10,671 nucleotides of DNA from an uncultured Oceanospirillaceae bacterium (GCA_946221045.1 CAMIIY010000037.1:1-10671), one strand, 5' to 3'. Numbered from the stretch's first letter, positions 1-6,428 are shown. Notes: generated by a model not told the origin, from the letters alone. A program made the numbers and translations.

Positions 1-178
1 CCACTGCGCAGGGTTCCTGGCCGTTGGAAAGGTGCATCTCACCGGGGATCGGGCCGTTGGCCATATTGAAGGCAGGACTTTTGCCTTCCATGTAGATCTT
101 CTCAATCGTCTCCTCAAAGAAACGACTGATCAGCATGTATTTGTACATCCATACTTCTTGTTCTTGGCTTGGTTTCAT
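1..178 (-). CDS. Thiamine-diphosphate dehydrogenase E1 alpha subunit (acetoin/pyruvate dehydrogenase type), 5' part only
   Basis: The first 59 codons of a gene that runs off the left edge. The reading frame gives a helical N-terminus with RFFEETIEKIYMEGK (residues 19-33), then PGEMHLSNGQEPCAV (45-59). This is the start of the E1 alpha fold in 2-oxoacid and acetoin dehydrogenases (R-FEE, Y-GK, H-x3-GQE-x-AVG). Such subunits pair with an E1 beta and decarboxylate a 2-oxoacid, or cleave acetoin, using thiamine diphosphate, and pass the acyl group to an E2 lipoamide. The ATG at 176-178 is preceded by GGGAG (185-189) with a 6-nt gap. A sigma-54 promoter lies about 60 nt upstream. Acetoin dehydrogenase operons (acoABC) are classically sigma-54/AcoR dependent, so an acoA-like role is plausible. 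The thiamine-binding motif lies outside the window, so the substrate is not settled. Confidence 0.82.
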   Translation of the reverse strand, partial: MKPSQEQEVWMYKYMLISRFFEETIEKIYMEGKSPAFNMANGPIPGEMHLSNGQEPCAV

Positions 179-250
179 TTTGCACTCCCGAATCAGATAG
201 GCAGCCACTACACAATTTCACGCTGTAAAATCGTACCTATCTCTCAGAGG

Positions 251-265
251 GCAAGCCTCGTGCCA
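251..265 (-). promoter_or_regulatory. Sigma-54 (-24/-12) promoter of the E1 alpha gene
   Basis: The minus strand reads TGGCACG-AGGC-TTGC, matching the sigma-54 consensus TGGCACG-N4-TTGC at every fixed position, and it is preceded by the favoured C. The GG and GC elements are in the correct register. Transcription is predicted to start near 239, giving a leader of about 60 nt before the E1 alpha ATG. Sigma-54 promoters need an ATP-driven enhancer-binding activator. No such gene is in the window. Confidence 0.85.
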
Positions 266-271
266 GTTAGT

Positions 272-284
272 CAAAGTATTGATA
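272..284 (-). promoter_or_regulatory. IHF site upstream of the sigma-54 promoter
   Basis: The plus strand reads CAAAGTATTGATA, an exact match to the reverse of the IHF consensus WATCAANNNNTTR. It is flanked by an A/T-rich run (285-300), which IHF sites usually have. It lies between the -24 element and the upstream dyad at 340-362, where IHF bending would bring a distant activator to sigma-54 polymerase. It is rather close to the promoter (centre about -39). The consensus is degenerate, so some chance of coincidence remains. Confidence 0.55.
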
Positions 285-339
285 TTAAAAGAAATTAAAG
301 AGGGAAGACTTGGAATTAAACGTAAGGAAACGCAAGATG

Positions 340-362
340 ACACAGGTAGCGCGACACTGTGT
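340..362. promoter_or_regulatory. Inverted repeat, candidate enhancer-binding protein site
   Basis: ACACAG (340-345) and CTGTGT (357-362) form a 6-bp dyad with an 11-nt spacer. GACAC also occurs twice, 14 nt apart (339 and 353). The dyad centre is about 112 nt upstream of the predicted sigma-54 start, a usual distance for an activator site. No known activator motif was recognised, so the role is inferred from position and symmetry only. Confidence 0.35.
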
Positions 363-393
363 TCCAGTCAAAAAGTAAGGGAATTGAGACAGT

Positions 394-1107
394 TCAGTTC
401 AGGTGAGGCATGCGGCTACGATAGCGACGCTCAGGTCGCCCGACCGTGCCATAAGCCACTTCGGCTTCCAGTTCACGGCTGCTGACCAGATACTCCAGAT
501 AGCGCCGGGCGGTGGTACGGCTGGCTCCGATGTGACTGCCCACTTCCTCAGCACTCAGACTGCCGGACTGTTCACTGAACACCATCCGCACCTTTTCAAG
601 TGTCAGGGCATCCACACCTTTCGGCAGCCTGATATCAGATGAGGGTACGGTGGTTTCCGGCGCTGAAGCAGCGGAGCGCGGCAGAAGCGTATCCACATCC
701 TTTTGCGCCAGTGACTGCATGGCATGGAGTTTATTCAGATGTTCCCGGTAGTTGTTCAGCGCCTCTTGCAGTCGCTCAAAGACCAGTGGTTTCAGAATGT
801 AATCGAAGACTCCACCGCGCATCGCTTCGCGCAGGGTATCCACCTCTTTTGCCGCCGTAATCAGAATCACATCGACCTCACTGTTTGCCGCGCGCAGGCG
901 GCGTAACAGATCCAGCCCGGTACCGTCCGGAAACTGAATATCCAGCAACAAAAGATCCGGTCGAAAGACCTCAACCAGATCTTCGGCCTGAGCCAGTCCG
1001 TGGGCAATGCCTACCAGTTCAAAGCCACTGATTTTTTCCAGAAACCGCCGCTGGATTTCAGCAATCTGGCGATCGTCTTCGACAATAATTACGTTGATCG
1101 GCTTCAT
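394..1107 (-). CDS. CitB/DcuR-family response regulator
   Basis: A 237-residue two-component regulator. The receiver domain (about 4-120) has the acidic triad E10-D11-D12, phospho-acceptor D56 in LLLLDIQFPDG, T84 in LITAA and K106 in LKPL. A linker with a proline- and serine-rich patch (143-157) leads to a C-terminal helix-turn-helix at about 185-207 (SAEEVGSHIGASRTTARRYL), the output domain of the CitB/DcuR/DpiA family. Its ATG overlaps the sensor-kinase stop as ATGA and is preceded by AAGGA inside the kinase gene, so the two are translationally coupled. Phosphorylated by the neighbouring kinase, it most likely activates the divergent tctCBA operon, perhaps through the 9-bp repeats at 2777-2803. 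No clear terminator follows it before the E1 alpha promoter. The family is secure. The target is inferred from gene order. Confidence 0.9.
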   Translation of the reverse strand: MKPINVIIVEDDRQIAEIQRRFLEKISGFELVGIAHGLAQAEDLVEVFRPDLLLLDIQFPDGTGLDLLRRLRAANSEVDVILITAAKEVDTLREAMRGGVFDYILKPLVFERLQEALNNYREHLNKLHAMQSLAQKDVDTLLPRSAASAPETTVPSSDIRLPKGVDALTLEKVRMVFSEQSGSLSAEEVGSHIGASRTTARRYLEYLVSSRELEAEVAYGTVGRPERRYRSRMPHLN

Positions 1108-2714
1108 GCAGTGTCCTTGTGCTTGGGAATATAAACAATAAACCGGCTGCCACCGCTCTGTGCCGGTTCAACCGTCACTGTGCCGCCAAGGTTGGCCAGC
1201 AGATTTTGCACCAGATGCAAACCCAGCCCATGCCCGATTTCTGCTTTGCTGCTGAAGCCCTTGAGGAAGATCTGCTCCTGCTCAGCCTCAGTCAAGCCCG
1301 GCCCCTGATCCTCTATCTCAAAGATCAGATCATTACCCAGATCCGTCATTGACAGGCTGACCTCCCCACCTGCACCCCGGCATTTCAGGGTTGCCTCCAG
1401 CGCATTGTCGATCAGATTGCCGATAATACTGACCAGTTGCTGCTTGGGCAGATGGGATGGCAGTTCGTGCATCTGACTCTCCGGATCAATTTCCAGCATC
1501 AAACCCATTTCACGCGCACGGTTGTATTTACCCAGCAGACACGCCGCCAGTATAGGATCGGTGACGGCCTCCACCAAAAGGTGGATCAATGCCTGATGAC
1601 TGTGGGTTTCCTGACCGATCAAGGCCAGCGCTTCTGCGTGAGCGCCTAACTGAATCAGTCCGGCAATGGTATGCAGTTTATTACTGTACTCATGTGACTG
1701 GCTGCGCAGATTATCCGCATACTGTTCGATACGGGTCAGCTTTTCACTGACCAGATCCAGCTCATCCTTGCGCCTGAAGCTCGATACAACCCCGGTAATC
1801 GTACCGTTTTGTCGCAGCGGCAACCGGTTAACAATCAGGTTATGATCATCACGCCAGACCTCCAGATCATATTGTGGCTCACCGTTTTTCAGCACATCCA
1901 GCATTGCACTGCCCGGCAGAATCTCTTCAATCGACCGTCCGTTCAGGCGGGTATTTTCATCCAGTCCCAGTGTAGCAACCGCCGCTGCATTAAACGTTGT
2001 GATGCGTCCCTCGGCATTTATCGCAATAATGCCTTCGCGCACCGTTTCCAGGGTTGCTTCCTGTTCCCGAAAGCGGCGGGCAATCTGCTCCGGTTCGAGT
2101 CCGAAAATGGCTTTTTTGAAATGATAGGCAAACCAGACCGCAGTTGACGCACTTAAGACAAAAGAAAGGAAGATAACCGCGAGCAACGTCAGCTGATAAC
2201 GACTGATCACCTGCTCGACCCTGCTCAGGTCATAGCCCACCGAAACAATACCGATAACCGTCTTGCCAGACGCTGCAAAAATGGGTGCCTTGCCCCGCAT
2301 AGACCGCCCCAGACTGCCCCAGTCCTTGGTGATGTAGTCCTGACCTTTCAGCAGCACACGGTCATTATCATCGGTATCGTCATCCGACATTGAGCCGCCA
2401 ATTTTACTCGCCACCGGGTGAGCCAGACGCACACCGTTCTGATCACCAATCACCACAAAACGCGCTTCTGCTGTTTTTGCCAGGGCCTGCGTTAAGGGAT
2501 ACAACAAATCGGAATCACGCTGCTCAACAGCCCGTTTTATTTCGGGCATGGCAGCAATAGTACGTGCCACATGCAGCGCGCGCTGGCCCATCTGTTCATC
2601 CAATGACTGCTGCAGGTAAACCACCGCAAACCAGCCAATCAGACCTGTCTGCAACAGCGCCATCAGCCCGAGAATCAGAATCATCCGGGTTTTGATCTTC
2701 AACCGACTGAACAC
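1104..2714 (-). CDS. CitA/DcuS-family sensor histidine kinase
   Basis: A 536-residue membrane kinase. TM1 is at about 11-33 and TM2 at about 174-197. They enclose a periplasmic Cache/PAS-like domain with RFVVIGDQNGVRLAHP (85-100) and IGIVSVGYDLS (154-164), the signature of citrate and C4-dicarboxylate sensors; R96 and H99 are likely ligand contacts. A cytoplasmic PAS domain follows at about 215-315. The dimerisation helix carries phospho-acceptor H341 in SHEYSNKLHTIAGL. The ATPase domain has the N box GNLIDNALEA (432-441), DQGPG (469-473) and GHGLGLHLV (494-502). The start is GTG, chosen because AGAGG lies about 8 nt upstream; an ATG ten codons later would clip the N-terminus just before TM1. 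The periplasmic domain has an unusual acidic run, DDDTDDND (111-118). It probably senses a di- or tricarboxylate imported by TctCBA. Confidence 0.9.
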   Translation of the reverse strand: MFSRLKIKTRMILILGLMALLQTGLIGWFAVVYLQQSLDEQMGQRALHVARTIAAMPEIKRAVEQRDSDLLYPLTQALAKTAEARFVVIGDQNGVRLAHPVASKIGGSMSDDDTDDNDRVLLKGQDYITKDWGSLGRSMRGKAPIFAASGKTVIGIVSVGYDLSRVEQVISRYQLTLLAVIFLSFVLSASTAVWFAYHFKKAIFGLEPEQIARRFREQEATLETVREGIIAINAEGRITTFNAAAVATLGLDENTRLNGRSIEEILPGSAMLDVLKNGEPQYDLEVWRDDHNLIVNRLPLRQNGTITGVVSSFRRKDELDLVSEKLTRIEQYADNLRSQSHEYSNKLHTIAGLIQLGAHAEALALIGQETHSHQALIHLLVEAVTDPILAACLLGKYNRAREMGLMLEIDPESQMHELPSHLPKQQLVSIIGNLIDNALEATLKCRGAGGEVSLSMTDLGNDLIFEIEDQGPGLTEAEQEQIFLKGFSSKAEIGHGLGLHLVQNLLANLGGTVTVEPAQSGGSRFIVYIPKHKDTA

Positions 2715-2776
2715 CTCAGTTTCCTCTCCGATCTTTATGCCATGCTAACGAACAGAACCTGCATACACCCGTAAAC

Positions 2777-2803
2777 TTTATGCACAAAATGCACTTTATG
2801 CAT
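2777..2803. repeat. Three in-phase 9-bp repeats, candidate operator in the divergent region
   Basis: Three consecutive 9-bp units read TTTATGCAC, AAAATGCAC and TTTATGCAT, so ATGCA recurs exactly every 9 bp (2780, 2789, 2798). The outer units share ACTTTATGCA, 18 bp apart. CATAAA and CATATAAA follow at 2821 and 2833. The array lies between the sensor-kinase gene and tctC, about 45-70 nt upstream of the predicted tctC start. That is where an activator of an otherwise weak promoter would bind. CitB/DcuR-type regulators favour A/T-rich tandem sites, which fits but does not prove binding. Confidence 0.5.
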
Positions 2804-2812
2804 TAAAAAGCC

Positions 2813-2840
2813 TTTAATTTCATAAACTTTTCCATATAAA
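2813..2840 (+). promoter_or_regulatory. Possible tctCBA promoter (good -10, poor -35)
   Basis: TATAAA at 2835-2840 matches the -10 consensus at five of six positions. The best -35 (TTTAAT at 2813-2818, 16-nt spacer) is poor, as expected for an activator-dependent promoter. This would give a leader of about 90 nt before tctC. The region is A/T-rich overall, so the exact box is uncertain. Confidence 0.35.
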
Positions 2841-2938
2841 GCAGCTGCAGTACCTTTACCTTCGACAACAATAACTAGGCACCTGTCACACCGCCTTTGA
2901 GCCGTTTACAGGTCCACAACTGTCCGAGGTAAATCACC

Positions 2939-3925
2939 ATGTTGAGCGCATTCCGTTTTCGTAGCCACAAACCCGTTCTGGCTGCCATTTTCGCAACCTG
3001 TATTGCAGGTACCTCTATGCAGGCCTCCGCTATGGAAAACCTGCACATACTCATTCCCGGTGGAGCCGGCGGCGGCTGGGACACGACCGCCCGAGGCATC
3101 GGCGAGGCTCTGCACAAATCGCGTCTGGTAGAAACTGTTTCCTACGAAAATCTGTCTGGCGGAGGCGGTGGTAAAGCGATTGCCCACCTGATTGAAACTG
3201 CTCAGCAGAACCAGGACACCCTGATGGTGAACTCCACACCAATTGTCATTCGCTCTCTGTCAAAAGTGTTTCCACAGTCCTTCCGTGACCTGACGCCGGT
3301 TGCAGCAACCGTCGGTGATTACGGTGCATTTGTAGTTAAAAAAGACTCACCTTATACCAGCTTTACTCAGGTGATTGAGGACTATAAGCAAGACCCTGCC
3401 CGCGTGAAAGTGGCAGGCGGTTCCGCCCGGGGCAGCATGGATCACCTGGTTGCCGCCATGGCATTCAAGGCTGCCGGTGGTGATGCGCGTCAGGTGCGTT
3501 ATGTTGCCTATGATGCGGGCGGCAAAGCCATGGCCGGTTTGTTGTCGGGTGAAGCCCAGATTCTCTCCACAGGTTTCAGTGAAGCACTCACCCTGGCCGA
3601 TGCAGGTGAAGTACGCATTCTGGCCATGACCGGCGAAGAACGAAATGCTGCCGCACCCGACGTACCTACCCTGAAAGAGATGGGCTATGACGCTGTTTTT
3701 GTTAACTGGCGCGGATTCTTCGCAGCTCCCGGCCTGCCAGCAGAGAAAAAACAGGCATTCATTGCCACCCTTGAAAAAATGTATGGCACGCCAGAATGGG
3801 AAACCGTACGCAACCGTAATGGCTGGAGCGAGTTGTTCCGCCCCGGTGATGAATTCAACCGTTTTCTGGAAAAACAGGAACAGGAAGTGGGCGACATGAT
3901 GCGTGAACTGGGCTTCCTGCGCTGA
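2939..3925 (+). CDS. tctC: Tripartite tricarboxylate transporter substrate-binding protein TctC
   Basis: A 328-residue periplasmic binding protein of the TctC/Bug family. The N-terminus is a classic Sec signal peptide: basic FRFRSHK, a hydrophobic core at about 12-25 and an Ala-x-Ala cleavage site after ASA (31). The mature protein begins with LHILIPGGAGGGWDTTAR (35-52), the glycine-rich loop that holds the carboxylate ligand. NLSGGGGGKAIAHL (71-84) and GDYGAFVVKKDSPYTS (126-141) are further family segments. The ATG is preceded by GAGG with a 9-nt gap. It delivers a carboxylate, probably citrate or a related acid, to TctAB. It is first in the operon, and a hairpin follows it that should favour its expression over the membrane genes. 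Ligand identity cannot be read from the sequence, because Bug proteins bind very varied organic acids. Confidence 0.93.
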   Translation: MLSAFRFRSHKPVLAAIFATCIAGTSMQASAMENLHILIPGGAGGGWDTTARGIGEALHKSRLVETVSYENLSGGGGGKAIAHLIETAQQNQDTLMVNSTPIVIRSLSKVFPQSFRDLTPVAATVGDYGAFVVKKDSPYTSFTQVIEDYKQDPARVKVAGGSARGSMDHLVAAMAFKAAGGDARQVRYVAYDAGGKAMAGLLSGEAQILSTGFSEALTLADAGEVRILAMTGEERNAAAPDVPTLKEMGYDAVFVNWRGFFAAPGLPAEKKQAFIATLEKMYGTPEWETVRNRNGWSELFRPGDEFNRFLEKQEQEVGDMMRELGFLR

Positions 3926-3960
3926 TCCTTATTACGCCCCATTGTAATGGCCCAACCTTG

Positions 3961-4003
3961 CTCCGGTCATGCCAGATAACAGGCCCCTGACCGGAGATTT
4001 TTT
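3961..4003 (+). terminator. Hairpin with T-run between tctC and tctB (partial terminator)
   Basis: CTCCGGTCA (3961-3969) pairs perfectly with TGACCGGAG (3988-3996), and GCC/GGC inside the loop can pair as well. The stem is followed by a T-run (3998-4003). This is an intrinsic-terminator shape inside the operon, 36 nt after the tctC stop. Such hairpins often sit behind the binding-protein gene of a transporter operon. They reduce transcription of the membrane genes and protect the upstream mRNA. Confidence 0.72.
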
Positions 4004-4058
4004 CTGCCACTCATATTCACCGCATTCCAAACCAGGCCCACTGCCACTGGAGGCCCGT

Positions 4059-4532
4059 ATGCAGATCACTAAAGACCATATTGGTGGACTGATATTCTTA
4101 CTGCTGTCAGCGACCTACGGCTATTACGCCGGACAAATACCCCTGTTACCCGGGGATGATTTCGCGCCCTTTAACGCTCAGACTCTGCCCAACGCGCTGA
4201 CGCTGATCGGACTTGTGCTCTCTGTCGGACTTCTGGTTACCGCATCCAGGGACAAAGCCGATGCCCTGAAGCTGTCCGGATACGATTTCAGCCTGGTTGC
4301 CAAACTGCTGGCGCTGGTGGTGATTTTTGGGCTCGCACTGGACTGGCTCGGCTTCTTTGTAGCCACTGTACTGTTTCTGCTCGGTGGCTACTGGTTGCTG
4401 GGAGAACGCCGGATTAAAACCCTGCTGCTGGCATCGCTGCCCTTTGCTGCCGGTATCTGGTTCATTCTGACCCAACTGCTGGATATCTATCTGGCTCCGG
4501 GTCGATTCTTTGCTCAACTATTCGGAGGCTGA
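4059..4532 (+). CDS. tctB: Tripartite tricarboxylate transporter small membrane subunit TctB
   Basis: A 157-residue protein with four predicted membrane helices: about 8-24, 42-60, 83-110 (covering the ALDWLGFFVAT region) and 122-142. This is the size and layout of TctB, which pairs with TctA in the inner membrane and is needed for sodium- or proton-driven uptake. The frame is open from an ATG at 3969, but that codon falls inside the terminator hairpin and would add about 30 residues with no family character. The ATG at 4059 has TGGAGG five nt upstream and begins MQITKDHIGG, typical of the family, so I chose it. The stop is four nt before tctA. TctB sequences are poorly conserved, so the call rests on size, topology and position between tctC and tctA. 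Confidence 0.9.
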   Translation: MQITKDHIGGLIFLLLSATYGYYAGQIPLLPGDDFAPFNAQTLPNALTLIGLVLSVGLLVTASRDKADALKLSGYDFSLVAKLLALVVIFGLALDWLGFFVATVLFLLGGYWLLGERRIKTLLLASLPFAAGIWFILTQLLDIYLAPGRFFAQLFGG

Positions 4533-4536
4533 ACCC

Positions 4537-6090
4537 ATGTTAGACGGAATTTTCACCGGGCTGACCACGGCGGTTATGCCCTTTAATCTGTTCATGGTGG
4601 TGGTTGGCTGTTTTGCCGGCACCTTCATCGGCATGCTGCCGGGTCTGGGGCCTATCTCCGCCGTTGCCCTGATGATCCCTATCACCTACGGACTCGATCC
4701 CGCCTCAGGCATTATTCTGATGGCCGGTGTCTATTATGGGGCTGTCTTTGGCGGCTCAACCTCATCCATTCTGATCAATGCACCGGGGTGCGCCAGCACA
4801 GTCGTTACCTCCTTTGACGGATACCCTCTGGCACAACAAAATCAGGCCGGTAAAGCGCTGGCACTGGCAGCTTACTCCTCCTTTACCGGCGGTACCGTAG
4901 GTGCCATTATCCTGCTGTTTGCCGCGCCGGCACTCGCCAGTGTGTCACTGAGTTTCCAGTCCAGTGACTACTTTGCTCTGATGCTGCTCGGCCTGACTGC
5001 TGTGGCGGCGTTTTCCGGCAAAGGCCAGGTGATTAAGGCACTGATCATGACCGTGCTGGGGCTGATGATTGCGACAGTCGGCACCGATGTTACCTCAGGT
5101 ACAACCCGATTCACCTTTGGCAGTGTTGATCTGATCGACGGTGTCAGCTTCCTGTTATTGGCTATGGCAACCTTCGCGTTGACTGAAGTCATCATGACGG
5201 TGCTGAAAGGCCAGCATCGTAAGGAAGACGAGCAGGTGGACATGTCCAAACTGGGCAGTATGAAACTCAGCCGCGAAGAAGTAAAAGAGGTGGCCCCCAC
5301 CGTTGCACGCTCTTCCGTGTTTGGTTTTATCATTGGCGTATTGCCCGGTGCTGGCGCGACTATCGCCTCTTTTCTGGCCTATGGCCTGGAACGCAACCTG
5401 GCATCAGCTAAAGAAAAGCTGAAGTTCGGTAAAGGCGCCCTGCGGGGCCTAGCCGCACCTGAATCAGCCAACAATGCAGCCTCTACCGGCTCGTTTGTAC
5501 CGCTTCTGACGCTGGGCATTCCAGGCTCAGGTACCACAGCAATTATGCTGGGCGCCCTGATCGCTTATGGTATTCAGCCAGGTCCGCGTTTGTTTGTTGA
5601 TAACCCGGATGTATTCTGGTCAGTTATCATTTCCATGTACTTCGGCAATCTGGTGCTGCTGATCCTTAATCTGCCGCTGATTCCATATATCTCACGTCTG
5701 TTAGTGATTCCGCGACCCATTCTGATTCCGTTAATCCTGTTTTTCTCGATCACCGGTGTCTATCTGGTGAGCTTCAACACCTTTGATATTCAGATGATGG
5801 TGATTATTACGGTAGCGGCCATCTTCCTGAAGTTACTGGAGTTCCCGATGGCACCCATGCTGCTTGGGTATATTCTGGGTGGGCTGATGGAAAACAACCT
5901 GAGCCGGGCACTGACAATTTCAGATGGCAGCTTTTCATTCCTCTGGGAACGCCCGCTGACCCTGACAATTGCCTGCATTGCGTTGCTGGTGCTGGTTACA
6001 CCGTTGCTGCAACGGCTATGGCAGCACTATCGACATAAGCGGCTTACCGGCCCGGGTGCGGAAGTCGCAGTCAATGAAGGGGAAGGATAA
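4537..6090 (+). CDS. tctA: Tripartite tricarboxylate transporter large permease TctA
   Basis: A 517-residue permease with about 11-12 membrane helices, the usual family length. Signature segments are IGMLPGLGP (31-39), the long motif from VYYGAVFGG (65-73) to FDGYPLA (93-99), and in the second half VLPGAGATIASFLAYG and LGIPGSGTTAIMLGAL. These echo the first half, reflecting the family's internal duplication. A charged cytoplasmic loop (GQHRKEDEQVDMSKLG) separates the halves. The first conserved segment reads NAPGCAS, where many relatives have an NxPGxxA form; the cysteine is a small local difference. The start at 4537 is chosen because GGAGG lies eight nt upstream and the gap to tctB is four nt; an in-frame ATG at 4510 overlaps tctB and lacks a binding site. 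It moves the carboxylate handed over by TctC. Confidence 0.94.
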   Translation: MLDGIFTGLTTAVMPFNLFMVVVGCFAGTFIGMLPGLGPISAVALMIPITYGLDPASGIILMAGVYYGAVFGGSTSSILINAPGCASTVVTSFDGYPLAQQNQAGKALALAAYSSFTGGTVGAIILLFAAPALASVSLSFQSSDYFALMLLGLTAVAAFSGKGQVIKALIMTVLGLMIATVGTDVTSGTTRFTFGSVDLIDGVSFLLLAMATFALTEVIMTVLKGQHRKEDEQVDMSKLGSMKLSREEVKEVAPTVARSSVFGFIIGVLPGAGATIASFLAYGLERNLASAKEKLKFGKGALRGLAAPESANNAASTGSFVPLLTLGIPGSGTTAIMLGALIAYGIQPGPRLFVDNPDVFWSVIISMYFGNLVLLILNLPLIPYISRLLVIPRPILIPLILFFSITGVYLVSFNTFDIQMMVIITVAAIFLKLLEFPMAPMLLGYILGGLMENNLSRALTISDGSFSFLWERPLTLTIACIALLVLVTPLLQRLWQHYRHKRLTGPGAEVAVNEGEG

Positions 6091-6100
6091 CCGCACCACC

Positions 6101-6129
6101 AACAGCCGCTTTTAAGCGGCTGTTTTTTT
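6101..6129 (+). terminator. Rho-independent terminator of tctCBA
   Basis: AACAGCCGC (6101-6109) pairs with GCGGCTGTT (6116-6124) around a TTTTAA loop, followed by T residues to 6129. It lies 11 nt after the tctA stop and is a textbook intrinsic terminator. Confidence 0.93.
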
Positions 6130-6176
6130 GGATTTCGACAGAAGAAGCCTGCAAAAAATCAGCCTGGAGCAGATAC

Positions 6177-6204
6177 AAAAAAACCTGCATAAGCAGGTTT
6201 TTTT
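6177..6204. terminator. Bidirectional terminator behind tRNA-Ala
   Basis: Seven A, CCTGC, the loop ATAA, GCAGG and seven T form a symmetric hairpin that works in both directions. On the minus strand it lies 60 nt after the 3' end of tRNA-Ala and should end that transcript. On the plus strand it backs up the tctA terminator. Confidence 0.85.
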
Positions 6205-6263
6205 GATGGATTCTCAATCGACAACAGATGGATCTGATTTACTGCCTGAAAACCGCTGAAATT

Positions 6264-6339
6264 TGGTGGAGCCTAGGGGGATCGAACCCCTGACCTCAAC
6301 GCTGCCAGCGTTGCGCTCTCCCAGCTGAGCTAAGGCCCC
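6264..6339 (-). tRNA. tRNA-Ala (anticodon GGC)
   Basis: The minus strand folds into a full 76-nt cloverleaf. The acceptor stem GGGGCCT/AGGCTCC contains the G3:U70 wobble pair that identifies alanine tRNAs. The D stem is GCTC/GAGC, the anticodon stem CAACG/CGTTG encloses loop CTGGCAG (anticodon GGC), and the T stem is AGGGG/CCCCT with loop TTCGATC. The discriminator is A, and CCA is encoded. It reads GCC and GCU alanine codons. It is co-directional with gltX just upstream, as in several gammaproteobacteria, but has its own promoter and terminator. Confidence 0.98.
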
Positions 6340-6352
6340 AAAAGCGGGTGCT

Positions 6353-6381
6353 ATGGTAAGCAGTCCCGGTTTATGAGTCAA
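6353..6381 (-). promoter_or_regulatory. Sigma-70 promoter of tRNA-Ala with GC-rich discriminator
   Basis: On the minus strand, TTGACT (6376-6381, five of six to consensus) is separated by exactly 17 nt from TACCAT (6353-6358, four of six). The next bases read AGCACCCGC, a GC-rich discriminator typical of ppGpp-controlled stable-RNA promoters. An A/T-rich stretch further upstream (about 6385-6405) could be an UP element. Transcription should start near 6346, a few nt before the mature 5' end. Confidence 0.75.
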
Positions 6382-6428
6382 GCCTAAATACTAATTTAAA
6401 AAGGTGTTTTATTTCATGCAGTTAAATA

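Noticed and set aside
32..485. Two short plus-strand open frames (88 and 68 codons) in the left intergenic region
   Set aside because: One is antisense to the E1 alpha gene and the other crosses the sigma-54 promoter region. Neither has a convincing protein sequence.
2715..2780. A sigma-70 promoter for the sensor-kinase gene
   Set aside because: TAGCAT and TATGCA on the minus strand are weak -10 candidates without a matching -35. I could not choose between them.
3932..3949. Small inverted repeat ATTAC/GTAAT just after tctC
   Set aside because: The arms are short and there is no T-run. The stronger hairpin at 3961-4003 explains the region better.
3969..4058. Extended N-terminus for TctB from the ATG at 3969
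   Set aside because: That ATG lies inside the hairpin stem, has no ribosome site, and the added residues do not resemble the family. The ATG at 4059 has TGGAGG at a good distance.
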